NCBI GenBank assembly: GCA_914767715.1 | Contig: OU612065.1 | Span: 34,658,001-34,722,000, forward strand | DNA length: 64,000 nucleotides | Reading direction: 5' to 3' | Origin: Membranipora membranacea | Taxonomy: Eukaryota > Bryozoa > Gymnolaemata > Cheilostomatida > Membraniporidae | Shown: piece after piece, positions 11,691 to 25,371 of the stretch | How positions within the stretch are numbered: the stretch's first letter is position 1 | Layout: every line of letters begins with the position of its first letter | Translations under genes and position numbers: made by a program | Notes under the pieces: model-generated | What the model saw: only the letters and a program-made list of their open reading frames with translations | What the model was told of the DNA's origin: nothing | The model's database searches: none

Positions 11691-14589
11691 TGATTGAAAG
11701 CATGTTGATTGACTGAACGCTTCATACAATAAAGAGCACTGCTATTAACTTGCAATATCGGTAAATCATGGTATTTTCACAGTTAGTGATGTTTCCACCA
11801 GGTATTGATTGCATTCTTACCTCATCGATCGCACTAGCTAGCAGCATGAGCATATCTTTCATAATTTTAATGTTCTGATGCATGATCACCCAGTGCTCCG
11901 CAACAAATGTTCCTCTGATCACTCTCATGCTTCTCGTATAAGCCAAACAAGCCAAGTACAAAGATATTAGCTTTCCATCCACTCATTGGCACAGAGTCAC
12001 TATCATCTAGGTACCTGCTCCGCATGCCATAGTTCACTACTCAAACTGACCACATGTGAATTGCTCGGCAAGCAGTACTCCGGTTTTGATTCTGTTTCCT
12101 CGTTTTACATTGATTATTGAAGACTTTTGTAATATTGCTCGAGATTCCATTTAGAATTTAATTATTTAAGATACCTGTTCAGGTCAAAAATGTGCACCAT
12201 TTCAAATAATGCCAGAGGGAAAATACATTTCAGGAATTGGTTCGTTATGATCTAACCTATAAAAAATTCAGGTGCTTGTTGATCGAATTAAACAAGACAT
12301 AGTTGATCCACTGTTAGTCTCCAAGACAGCACCTAACTCAGCTGCATGGATATATATGCAATGTTTATTTGAGAAAGACCAGTTTAGTTCAGATCAAACA
12401 GAAACAGCTAAATTATATGGTGATGAAAACTATTAGTGGACTTCCCGTGTTAGAACAAGAGAAAGTCAAAGATTGACGAGGATTAATAGATTTTGAGTTA
12501 AAGTGGCCACAGTTCATTCTGCGTTACTTGAGAGACAGTTTGTTCACAACTTCTAATTCTTTTAATACAAATACCTCAATATTTACATAATTTTGAGAGT
12601 GAATGAAAAATTATAAGATTTATGTAACTTTAGGTGCCGAGTGTGCTTTTCTTGATGGTGAAGATTTATAATATATTCAACTGTTTCTGGGTAGGTTTTG
12701 ATTTGATAATTCTCTGATTTGTATTAATATAATTATACAATATTTTTCAATCTTTATTGAGTTTTTATTTGGTAAATAAAGTAAAAGGCAACTGATGAAG
12801 GAACAGCCTAGCTTTGAAGCCCTTGGATAAAGTTGTTGTGTTGCAGTCGCCTTTTCCAATGATATATTAACAGATAACTGCACATTCTCCATTAAAATAA
12901 GGACAACTACAAGCAGGTTGGAGGTCGACTGCGAGCCAGTTAGCCAGGCTCATTCCTGCTAACATCAGCAGTGCAGTGATGTAGTAGAGTACTTTCATAT
13001 TCTATGGAAAAAAAGAAGAAAAGAAGAGTTTTAAAAAACATTTTGATGTGAGTTGACTTGTTCTTTTCATCTTGAAGGTCATTTTGACTGTGCCTAGTTG
13101 CAGTAAGGAGTGGAATAATAAAAAACATTGTAGGCCTACATTTGTAGTACAATTAAATTCAAATCTTAGTCAACCTGCGTTCAAAAGAAATTGGTTATCA
13201 GATAACTTTGAATCACCTTACTAAGTTAATTGGCTATTCAAGGTTATCACTGTGGTTATGGAGTAGCTTGAACACTAACATGAATTAATAATACCATATC
13301 AAATTGAACAAATGCGCAAACAATTCTTAGCAATGAGCTATGAGGAGAAATTTCACTAGGCTATAACATTTTGTCAACACTGAATTTAGAATCTCACAAA
13401 AATCCTTATGAGTCCACACAAATTCTGATGTCTAAAAATAGCTGGCTGAATTATGGAGATCATGTTAATGTCGTAAAGAAGAAGCATTTGTTCCGAAAAT
13501 CATCCACAGACTACGATGTAATTTAGTTATGTTTTATTGTTTACCGATCACTATAACAGAGAATGTAAGACTCCACATCTCGCACACTAAAAACAAGCTT
13601 TATTTTATTGATAGTATATCTGGATAATGCAACTTTTCCCTGTTGTAATTTAGCTATCATGTATTTTGATATATAGTATTTCTCAATAACAAAGAATGCC
13701 TGTCAAAATTTTTTAAAGAAACCCTCTAGAAATGAGTGGTGTGTCCTATTATGATTTGTAAACTTATTGGGAGTATTATATGAGCATCAATGTTGATAGT
13801 TGAAAACACTATTAGTTCTGAATCAAAATATTAACGGTTACACTTACCAAAGTGTTGTTTGTAGATTGGTGATATTGACAGAGTAGTGGCGAGCTGATTG
13901 TTTGAGACAACAAAGATATGACCTTATATACCAGGTCTGTTTGCCGCAAAATTACTGTGGTCAGTTCTTTTGTTCATGGCTCACAATGTGGTCATCCCAT
14001 CTTGGTTACAGCTGAAATATGCCAGGTAGTTGCCACGCATCTGTCAAGCTACCATGCAAACAACTTGATTGACAATGCTTCACCATCTGTTCAAAAGTTA
14101 GTTTTGAAATTAAGGCTTTGGAATTGAACATAAACACCAAGATTATAGTTTGCCCAATCGTGTATGAAGGACAGATTTACCTCTCAAAGGTTTTCAAATT
14201 TCAGCACTTCTCTACCTTCAAATTTTTTGCTTTCCTAGACATATCTGGACTGGGTTAGTTCAAAACCATCATTGTGTGTCAAGGGAATGAGAGTAGAGGG
14301 CATTCAGGTATTATTTGGATCTTTGCTCCCCCCGCCCCAAAAAACTCAGTCGACTCTGTAAACCCAGATGTAATTTTCAATGCATTCATGTTAACACTGA
14401 GTGGATTATGATTGTTGTAAATTGGATGTTGCATGTGCCATTTACAGCATCCTGAAATGTGTTCAATCTACCGCAGCCAATTTGAAATTCTTCTGACATA
14501 ATTTCAAGCAATAGTATGGAAGAGGGCCAATTCGCATTTGACAAGGCAGAAGTATGTCTTTTTAATCCTCTAACTAGCTAGGGCTGTCC
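11691..14589. other. Unannotated 2.9 kb, no gene recognised
   Basis: AT-rich sequence between the left arm and the satellite region. Open frames are short and show no recognisable domain or splice pattern, and I see no tandem repeat. Confidence 0.5.
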
Positions 14590-15175
14590 GCTATCTGTAT
14601 TCTGGCAGGCAACAGAAAGACCTTTTGAATGAATGATATCTGGTTCAGAGTAAAAATCAGTTTTTTGGTTTACGACAAATACATATTCATCTGTCATGAT
14701 TTTTATTGCGCTTTATTGAACTCCTGCAAAAGGAAACACCTTGCAAATGATTGTCACAAGAGGAGAAATCTTCAACATATTGGCCTGCACCTTGGAGCAG
14801 AGGAAACATAAACATTTGACAACAGAGGGCCTTCGTTGTTCACGCTATGGTGGTGATCAACTTGGTTATATTAAAATAAGAGAGGCCTATGTACAAATAA
14901 GGAGGTCTAGGACACAATGTGATAACGAACAAATGGTTTGTCCACTCTTAGCTACACAATAAGCTTTCAAAAAATTGCCAACCAGGCTTCAGATACATGA
15001 AGCAAACAAAAACAAGCCATCTTGGTAATTAAATTGAACTGGCTTGGGTTCTTCATGCGTAGGCAAACTCGGTTATTGATATAATATGACATATGACATA
15101 TTAAGCACAAGATGGGCTTGAAAGATGTCATAAAAAACTTTTCTAACATATAATGATCAGCCTCAACAAAAATCA
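14590..15175. repeat. Old diverged relic of the 2 kb unit, left flank
   Basis: Several short stretches align in order with the 2 kb satellite unit: CATCTGTATTCTGGC-type sequence, a TTTTATTGC segment, CCAGGCTTCAGA..ATGAAGC, CATCTTGGTAAT, TTCATGCGTAGGC and AAGATGGGCTTG. Identity is far lower than among array units. It also aligns with 32690-33350, with which it shares a readable frame around 14741-14790 (MIVTRGEI.. here, MTVTSEVI.. there). Confidence 0.65.
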
Positions 15176-15373
15176 TTTGGGTACATTAAAACCATTCAAT
15201 TCCCTTGATTCATTCCCAACAATCATAACTTTATTTTCTGCTTTTCATCAAATCTAAAATTCAATAAAACAAAAAATTATGGGTACGAAATCCAAACAAT
15301 TGGCTTGTCAGAATAAGATGCTGTGCAGCAGGTACTGATCTTTGTACCCAAATATTATGAACAGATACCAGAA

Positions 15374-17374
15374 CCAGATAAGGCTAGATCCTGCATTCCA
15401 ACTACATCGATCAGGACTGGCAAATGAGATCACGACTGTCAATTATTTGCAATTTTGCCTATGTAATACCCCTGGTACCAGTCAGTCACTTGTACACGTG
15501 GGTAGGCCAGGCATGGCAAGTCTTTTACTAATTGTAAATTCACCTTTGGGAACACATTCAGTAAAAAAAATTGTCTCATCTTAATTCAACAATCTTGAAG
15601 CAAAGGTAAAGCAAGAGTAATGACAAAATTCATTCAAGGAAAATAGTTTGATGATATTCTATACGGCAACAGATATTGTCATGGATACACACAGATTTGT
15701 CACAATTGTAGTGATGGAGCATGGATGGAGGCATCGGGAACACTGACTAAACCTAAATGGCAACTCATGAAAGTGAGTCACCTCAACTGAGACATAGTGG
15801 TATGACAAGATGTGTGCCAGGCAATAATCAGCATGTAATGAGCTGTTGTGGGCAATAAGAGATACCCTCAGAACGATTCACTCTTTGAGTATATATTATG
15901 AACTTAATTAACCACCGATCAATGCATGAAGCAAATAAGACCATGTGAAAACAACAAAAAATAAAATGAGCATTAAGAAGGCATTAACATATTTATTCTG
16001 TATTGATAAAAAAGTATTGTCAGATGACATCATTTGGTATCATTACCCTACTGCATTGTTACAATATAGGTTGTCATATATCACCTCCTCCGATACAAAG
16101 AATAAAGAAATCAACAAATCAGGACCTGCCTATCCAATCAATTATTACCGATACATCGGAAATACACTCATGGTTGGTGAAACAATTTCATACAATGACA
16201 AATATTGTATCGGGGATATCCATATTAAAGACTTCCTGACTTACAATCTGCAATCATCTGTGAGATTTAGTGAAATTTACCACTATTAAAGATAGTAAGC
16301 ACGCAATAAGTCCCATTAATGGAATATCTTTACACACACACAGCCAACAACAGGGAAGGGGTATGCCCCTTGAATGCCAGGTAGGAGCGAACCTCCATCT
16401 GAATTTTGGCTATCAACTGAAAAAGAGACAGCATATACGGTCCAAAGTTTGGATTACAGTTTTCTTTTGCAAGCAATAAAAAACAGATTCATATGCAACC
16501 TTTTTTATTGCACTGTAATCACCTCTGGCAAGAGATAACTCTAAATATAAAATTGCCTTTCTAGTTCACACTACGGGACTGGTTAAGGTTATTCCTCACG
16601 TTTATGACAGCAATGGATGTAAATGAAACCGCTGGCTATCCTGTATTGAGTATAATTTAAGGATGAATTGTGAATATTATATATCAGAGCCTTACTTGAT
16701 AAAAATATTCTATGACAGACAGTATATGTAAACGATCAAATATATGTTATCTTTGCAGGCTTGGGTCTACCATGTATCCCTAAAGATTGTCAACTAGGCT
16801 TCAGAGTAATGAAGCCAACAAAAACAGGCTATCTTGGTAATCACCTGATCAAATGAAAATGGATCGGGTTCCTCATGCGTAGGCTAATCAAGTTATTGGT
16901 ATTTTATTAATATTAATGGGATACTAAGTATAAGATGGGCTTGACATATCTCATAAAATACTATTATTAGCAATATTGATGAGCGTCTAACCAAAAGATA
17001 TAGTGCCTTATCACCAATTCCGAGTCCTGGTGCTCATAATTCAATAAATGAAGAAACTCCACTAGTTACACCGGATATGTGCTGTGTGCAGATAATTGTC
17101 ATCTTCTCAAACTATAGGCTGGAATATTGTCTGGTCTGGGCGCATTATCTGATTTTGGGCAAGGAGTCTGTTGCAGCTGCATTACTTAACTATTCACAGC
17201 GTAGCTTTACTCTGCCACTGGCCTTGTTTCTACACACTACAGACAATTTCCACCGTAGCTTTTAATCCTACCAGGAGAGTAGATTGGAGATAATATACAC
17301 TGGTATTTGAGCCTCATCAAATATAAATTAATACTGGCACAAATCAGTGTCATAATCAGTGTCATTTTGCATAA
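15374..17374 (+). repeat. 2 kb satellite unit 1
   Basis: Phase is set by the anchor CCAGATAAGGCTAGATCCTG. This is the first young unit of the array. Before the anchor the sequence loses homology. It begins in the subtype with CCAACTACATCGATCAGG and carries AAGGCATTAAC and CCTGCCTATCC further on. It contains a 114-codon open frame (15945-16289), discussed under rejected items. Confidence 0.92.
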
Positions 17375-19374
17375 CCAGATAAAGCTAGATCCTGCATTCA
17401 AACTACATCGATAAGGACTGGCAAATGAGATCACGACTGTCAATTATTCGCAATTTTGCCTATGTAATACCCCTGGTACCAGTCAGTCACTTGTACAGGT
17501 GGGTAGGCCTGGCATGGCAAGTCTTTTACTAATTGTAAATTCACCTTTGGGAACACATTCAGTAAAAAAAATTGTCTCAACTTAATTCAACAATCTTGAA
17601 GCAAAGGAAAGCAAGAGTACTCACAAAATTCATTAAAGGAAAATAGTTTGATGATATTCTATACGGCAACAGATATTGTCATGGATACAAACAGATTTGT
17701 CATAATTGTAGTGATGGAGCATGGATGGAGGCATCGGGAACACCGAGTAAACCTAAATGGCAACTCATGAAAGTGAGTCACCTCAACTGAGACATAGTGG
17801 TATGACAATGATGTGTGCCAGGCAATAATCAGCATGTAATGAACCGTTGTGGGCAATAAGATGTACCCTCAGAACAATTCACTCTCTGAGTATATATTAT
17901 GAACTTAATTAACCACCAATCAATGCATGAAGCAAATAAGACCATGTGAAAACAACAAAAAATAAAATGAGCATTAAGAAGCATTAACATATTTATTCTG
18001 TATTGATAAAAAAGTATTGTCAGATGACATCATTTGGTATCATTACCCTACTGCATCGTTACAATATAGGTTGTCATATATCACCTCCTCCGATACAAAG
18101 AATAAAGAAATCAACAAATCAGGACCTGACTATCCAATCAATTATTACCGATACATCGGAAATACATTCATGGTTGGTGAAACAATTTCATACCATGACA
18201 AATATTGTATCGGGGATATTCATATTAAAGACTACCTGACTTACAATCTGCAATCATCTGTGAGATTTAGTAAAATTTACCATTATTAAAGATAGTAAGC
18301 ACGCAATAAGTCCCATTAATGGAATATCTTTATACGCACACAGCCAACAACAGGGAATGGGTATGCCCCTTGAATGCCAGGTAGGAGCGAACCTCCATCT
18401 GAACTTTGGCTCACAACTGAAAAAGAGACAGCATATACGGTCCAAAGTTTGGATTACAGTTTTCTTTTGCAAGCAATAAAAAAACAGATTCATATGCAAC
18501 CTTTTTTATTGCACTGTAATTACCTCAGGCAAGAGACAACTCTAAATATAAAATTGCCTTTCTACACTACGGGACTGGTTAAGGTTATTCCTGACGTTTA
18601 TGACAGCAATGGATGTAAATGAAACAGCTGGTTATCCTGTGTTGAGTATAATTTAAGGATGAATTGTGAATCTTATATATCAGAGCCTTACTTGATAAAA
18701 ATATTCTATGACAGACAGTATATGTTAACGATCAAATATTTGTTATCTTTGCAGGCTTGGGTCTACCATGTATCACTAAAGATTGTCAACTAGGCTTCAG
18801 AGTAATGAAGCCAACAAAAACAGGCTATCTTGGTAATCACCTGATCAAATGAAAATGGAATGGGTTACTTATGCGGTAGGGTAATCAAGTTATTGGTATT
18901 ATATTAATATTGATGGGATACTAAGTATAAGATGGGCTTGACATATCTCATAAAATACTATTATTAGCAATATTGATGAGTGTCTAACCAAAAGATATAG
19001 TGCCTTATCACCAATTCCATGTCCTGGTGCTCATAATTCAATAAATGAAGAAACTCCACCAGTTACACCGGATATGTGCTGTGTGCAGATAATTGTCATC
19101 TTCTTAAACTATAGGCTGAAATATTGTCTGGTCTGGGCGCATTATCTGATTTTGGGCAAGGAGTCTGTTGCCTGCATTACTTAACTATTCACAGCGTAGC
19201 TTCACTCTGCCACTGGCCTTGTTTCTACACACTACAGACAACTTCCACCGTAGCTTTTAATCCTACCAGGAGAGTAGATTGGAGATAATATACATATATA
19301 TAATATTTGAGCCTCATCAAATATAAATTAATACTGGCACAAATCAGTGCCATAATCAGTGCCATTTTGCGTAA
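17375..19374 (+). repeat. 2 kb satellite unit 2
   Basis: It opens in the alternative subtype (CAAACTACATCGATAAGG, GTACAGGTGGG) and has AAGCATTAAC with one G fewer than unit 1, which shortens the open frame to 90 codons (18017-18289). It also has the variant CCTGACTATCC. Near 19170 it has the TTGCCTGC form (3 bp shorter) shared with unit 6. Confidence 0.92.
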
Positions 19375-21373
19375 CCAGATAAGGCTAGATCCTGCATTCC
19401 AACTACGTCGATCAGGACTGGCAAATGAGATCACGACTGTCAATTATTTGCAATTTTGCCTATGTAATACCCCTGGTACCAGTCAGTCACTTGTACACGT
19501 GGGTAGGCCAGGCATGGCAAGTCTTTTACTAATTGTAAAATCACCTTTGGGAACACATTCAATAAAAAAAATTGTCTCATCTTAATTCAACAATCTTGAA
19601 GCAAAGGTAAAGCAAGAGTAATGACAAAATTCATTCAAGGAAAATAGTTTGATGATATTCTATACGGCAACAGATATTGTCATGGATACACACAGATTTG
19701 TCACAATTGTAGTGATGGAGCATGGATGGAGGCATCGGGAACACTGACTAAACCTAAATGGCAACTCATGAAAGTGAGTCACCTCAACTGAGACATAGTG
19801 GTATGACAATGATGTGTGCCAGGCAATAATCAGCATGTAATGAGCTGTTGTGGGCAATAAGAGATACCCTCAGAACAATTCACTCTTTGAGTATATATTA
19901 TGAACTTAATTAACCACCGATCAATGCATGAAGCAAATAAGACCATGTGAAAACAACAAAAAATAAAATGAGCATTAAGAAGGCTTTAACATATTTATTC
20001 TGTATTGATAAAAAAGTATTGTCAGATGACATCATTTGGTATCATTACCCTACTGCATTGTTACAATATAGGTTGTCATATATCACCTCCTCCGATACAA
20101 AGAATAAAGAAATCAACAAATCAGGACCTGCCTATCCAATCAATTATTACCGATACATCGGAAATACACTCATGGTTGGTGAAACAATTTCATACAATGA
20201 CAAATATTGTATCGGGGATATCCATATTAAAGACTTCCTGACTTACAATCTGCAATCATCTGTGAGATTTAGTGAAATTTACCACTATTAAAGATAGTAA
20301 GCACGCAATAAGTCCCATTAATGGAATATCTTTACACACACACACAGCCAACAACAGGGAAGGGGTATGCCCCTTGAATGCCAGGTAGGAGCGAACCTCC
20401 ATCTGAATTTTGGCTAACAACTGAAAAAGAGACAGCATATACGGTCCAAAGTTTGGATTACAGTTTTCTTTTGCAAGCAATAAAAAACAGATTCATATGC
20501 AACCTTTTTTATTGCACTGTAATCACCTCTGGCAAGAGATAACTCTAAATATAAAATTGCCTTTCTACACTACGGGACTGGTTAAGGTTATTCCTCACGT
20601 TTATGACAGCAATGGATGTAAATGAAATCGCTGGCTATCCTGTATTGAGTATAATTTAAGGATGAATTGTGAATATTATATATCAGAGCCTTACTTGATA
20701 AAAATATTCTATGACAGACAGTATATGTTAACGATCAAATATATGTTATCTTTGCAGGCTTGGGTCTACCATGTATCACTAAAGATTGTCAACTAGGCTT
20801 CAGAGTAATGAAGCCAACAAAAACAGGCTATCTTGGTAATCACCTCATCAAATGAAAATGGATCGGGTTCCTCATGCGTAGGCTAATCAAGTTATTGGTA
20901 TTTTATTAATATTAATGGGATACTAAGTATAAGATGGGCTTGACATATCTCATAAAATACTATTATTAGCAATATTGATGAGCGTCTAACCAAAAGATAT
21001 AGTGCCTTATCACCAATTCCGAGTCCTGGTGCTCATAATTCAATAAATGAAGAAACTCCACTAGTTACACCGGATATGTGCTGTGTGCAGATAATTGTCA
21101 TCTTCTCAAACTATAGGCTGGAATATTGTCTGGTCTGGGCGCATTATCTGATTTTGGGCAAGGAGTCTGTTGCAGCTGCATTACTTAACTATTCACAGCG
21201 TAGCTTTACTCTGCCACTGGCCTTGTTTCTACACACTACAGACAATTTCCACCGTAGCTTTTAATCCTACCAGGAGAGTAGATTGGAGATAATATACAAT
21301 GGTATTTGAGCCTCATCAAATATAAATTAATACTGGCACAAATCAGTGCCATAATCAGTGTCATTTTGCATAA
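19375..21373 (+). repeat. 2 kb satellite unit 3
   Basis: Subtype as in unit 1 at its start (CCAACTACGTCGATCAGG), with the 114-codon frame restored (19947-20291). It carries a slightly longer CA run near 20335. Confidence 0.92.
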
Positions 21374-23372
21374 CCAGATAAAGCTAGATCCTGCATTCAA
21401 ACTACATCGATAAGGACTGGCAAATGAGATCACGACTGTCAATTATTCGCAATTTTGCCTATGTAATACCCCTGGTACCAGTCAGTCACTTGTACAGGTG
21501 GGTAGGCCTGGCATGGCAAGTCTTTTACTAATTGTAAATTCACCTTTGGGAACACATTCAGTAAAAAAAATTGTCTCAACTTAATTCAACAATCTTGAAG
21601 CAAAGGAAAGCAAGAGTACTCACAAAATTCATTAAAGGAAAATAGTTTGATGATATTCTATACGGCAACAGATATTGTCATGGATACAAACAGATTTGTC
21701 ATAATTGTAGTGATGGAGCATGGATGGAGGCATCGGGAACACCGAGTAAACCTAAATGGCAACTCATGAAAGTGAGTCACCTCAACTGAGACATAGTGGT
21801 ATGACAAGATGTGTGCCAGGCAATAATCAGCATGTAATGAACCGTTGTGGGCAATAAGATGTACCCTCAGAACAATTCACTCTCTGAGTATATATTATGA
21901 ACTTAATTAACCACCAATCAATGCATGAAGCAAATAAGACCATGTGAAAACAACAAAAAATAAAATGAGCATTAAGAAGCATTAACATATTTATTCTGTA
22001 TTGATAAAAAAGTATTGTCAGATGACATCATTTGGTATCATTACCCTACTGCATTGTTACAATATAGGTTGTCATATATCACCTCCTCCGATACAAAGAA
22101 TAAAGAAATCAACAAATCAGGACCTGCCTATCCAATCAATTATTACCGATACATCGGAAATACACTCATGGTTGGTGAAACAATTTCATACAATGACAAA
22201 TATTGTATCGGGGATATCCATATTAAAGACTTCCTGACTTACAATCTGCAATCATCTGTGAGATTTAGTGAAATTTACCACTATTAAAGATAGTAAGCAC
22301 GCAGTAAGTCCCATTAATGGAATATCTTTACACACACACAGCCAACAACAGGGAAGGGGTATGCCCCTTGAATGCCAGGTAGGAGCGAACCTCCATCTGA
22401 ATTTTGGCTAACAACTGAAAAAGAGACAGCATATACGGTCCAAAGTTTGGATTACAGTTTTCTTTTGCAAGCAATAAAAAACAGATTCATATGCAACCTT
22501 TTTTATTGCACTGTAATCACCTCTGGCAAGAGATAACTCTAAATATAAAATTGCCTTTCTAGTTCACACTACGGGACTGGTTAAGGTTATTCCTCACGTT
22601 TATGACAGCAATGGATGTAAATGAAACCGCTGGCTATCCTGTATTGAGTATAATTTAAGGATGAATTGTGAATATTATATATCAGAGCCTTACTTGATAA
22701 AAATATTCTATGACAGACAGTATATGTTAACGATCAAATATATGTTATCTTTGCAGGCTTGGGTCTACCATGTATCACTAAAGATTGTCAACTAGGCTTC
22801 AGAGTAATGAAGCCAACAAAAACAGGCTATCTTGGTAATCACCTCATCAAATGAAAATGGATCGGGTTCCTCATGCGTAGGCTAATCAAGTTATTGGTAT
22901 TTTATTAATATTAATGGGATACTAAGTATAAGATGGGCTTGACATATCTCATAAAATACTATTATTAGCAATATTGATGAGCGTCTAACCAAAAGATATA
23001 GTGCCTTATCACCAATTCCGAGTCCTGGTGCTCATAATTCAATAAATGAAGAAACTCCACTAGTTACACCGGATATGTGCTGTGTGCAGATAATTGTCAT
23101 CTTCTCAAACTATAGGCTGGAATATTGTCTGGTCTGGGCGCATTATCTGATTTTGGGCAAGGAGTCTGTTGCAGCTGCATTACTTAACTATTCACAGCGT
23201 AGCTTTACTCTGCCACTGGCCTTGTTTCTACACACTACAGACAATTTCCACCGTAACTTTTAATCCTACCAGGAGAGTAGATTGGAGATAATATACACTG
23301 GTATTTGAGCCTCATCAAATATAAATTAATACTGGCACAAATCAGTGCCATAATCAGTGTCATTTTGCATAA
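21374..23372 (+). repeat. 2 kb satellite unit 4
   Basis: Second-subtype start (CAAACTACATCGATAAGG). The 90-codon frame lies at 22015-22287 and the CCTGCCTATCC variant is present. It is almost identical to unit 5. Confidence 0.92.
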
Positions 23373-25371
23373 CCAGATAAAGCTAGATCCTGCATTCAAA
23401 CTACATCGATAAGGACTGGCAAATGAGATCACGACTGCCAATTATTCGCAATTTTGCCTATGTAATACCCCTGGTACCAGTCAGTCACTTGTACAGGTGG
23501 GTAGGCCTGGCATGGCAAGTCTTTTACTAATTGTAAATTCACCTTTGGGAACACATTCAGTAAAAAAAATTGTCTCAACTTAATTCAACAATCTTGAAGC
23601 AAAGGAAAGCAAGAGTACTCACATAATTCATTAAAGGAAAATAGTTTGATGATATTCTATACGGCAACAGATATTGTCATGGATACAAACAGATTTGTCA
23701 TAATTGTAGTGATGGAGCATGGATGGAGGCATCGGGAACACCGAGTAAACCTAAATGGCAACTCATGAAAGTGAGTCACCTCAACTGAGACATAGTGGTA
23801 TGACAAGATGTGTGCCAGGCAATAATCAGCATGCGATGAGCCGTTGTGGGCAATAAGATGTACCCTCAGAACAATTCACTCTCTGAGTATATATTATGAA
23901 CTTAATTAACCACCAATCAATGCATGAAGCAAATAAGACCATGTGAAAACAACAAAAAATAAAATGAGCATTAAGAAGCATTAACATATTTATTCTGTAT
24001 TGATAAAAAAGTATTGTCAGATGACATCATTTGGTATCATTACCCTACTGCATTGTTACAATATAGGTTGTCATATATCACCTCCTCCGATACAAAGAAT
24101 AAAGAAATCAACAAATCAGGACCTGCCTATCCAATCAATTATTACCGATACATCGGAAATACACTCATGGTTGGTGAAACAATTTCATACAATGACAAAT
24201 ATTGTATCGGGGATATCCATATTAAAGACTTCCTGACTTACAATCTGCAATCATCTGTGAGATTTAGTGAAATTTACCACTATTAAAGATAGTAAGCACG
24301 CAATAAGTCCCATTAATAGAATATCTTTACACACACACAGCCAACAACAGGGAAGGGGTATGCCCCTTGAATGCCAGGTAGGAGCGAACCTCCATCTGAA
24401 TTTTGGCTAACAACTGAAAAAGAGACAGCATATACGGTCCAAAGTTTGGATTACAGTTTTCTTTTGCAAGCAATAAAAAACAGATTCATATGCAACCTTT
24501 TTTATTGCACTGTAATCACCTCTGGCAAGAGATAACTCTAAATATAAAATTGCCTTTCTAGTTCACACTACGGGACTGGTTAAGGTTATTCCTCACGTTT
24601 ATGACAGCAATGGATGTAAATGAAACCGCTGGCTATCCTGTATTGAGTATAATTTAAGGATGAATTGTGAATATTATATATCAGAGCCTTACTTGATAAA
24701 AATATTCTATGACAGACAGTATATGTTAACGATCAAATATATGTTATCTTTGCAGGCTTGGGTCTACCATGTATCACTAAAGATTGTCAACTAGGCTTCA
24801 GAGTAATGAAGCCAACAAAAACAGGCTATCTTGGTAATCACCTCATCAAATGAAAATGGATCGGGTTCCTCATGCGTAGGCTAATCAAGTTATTGGTATT
24901 TTATTAATATTAATGGGATACTAAGTATAAGATGGGCTTGACATATCTCATAAAATACTATTATTAGCAATATTGATGAGCGTCTAACCAAAAGATATAG
25001 TGCCTTATCACCAATTCCGAGTCCTGGTGCTCATAATTCAATAAATGAAGAAACTCCACTAGTTACACCGGATATGTGCTGTGTGCAGATAATTGTCATC
25101 TTCTCAAACTATAGGCTGGAATATTGTCTGGTCTGGGCGCATTATCTGATTTTGGGCAAGGAGTCTGTTGCAGCTGCATTACTTAACTATTCACAGCGTA
25201 GCTTTACTCTGCCACTGGCCTTGTTTCTACACACTACAGACAATTTCCACCGTAGCTTTTAATCCTACCAGGAGAGTAGATTGGAGATAATATACACTGG
25301 TATTTGAGCCTCATCAAATATAAATTAATACTGGCACAAATCAGTGCCATAATCAGTGTCATTTTGCATAA
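23373..25371 (+). repeat. 2 kb satellite unit 5
   Basis: Nearly identical to unit 4, with private changes such as GACTGCCAATT near 23435 and ATGCGATGAGCC near 23831. The latter change is shared with unit 6, which points to duplication between neighbours. Confidence 0.92.

Noticed and set aside
14629-14962. Independent short genes in the 14.6-15.0 kb region
   Set aside because: The stretch aligns with the satellite relic at 32690-33350, so it is better described as an old repeat copy with a residual frame.
15945-16289. A 114-codon (or 90-codon) open frame repeated in nearly every satellite unit
   Set aside because: Most differences between units change the amino acid (Ala/Asp, Leu/Phe, Asn/His, Phe/Tyr, Glu/Lys), the start is lost by a 1 bp deletion in half the units, and unit 8 is broken. 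This fits a chance frame copied with the satellite.
17077-17265. A 62-codon frame (CCVQIIVIFSNY..) repeated in five units
   Set aside because: Absent or altered in units with the TTGCCTGC variant, no domain, no codon-level constraint visible. Treated as part of the repeat.
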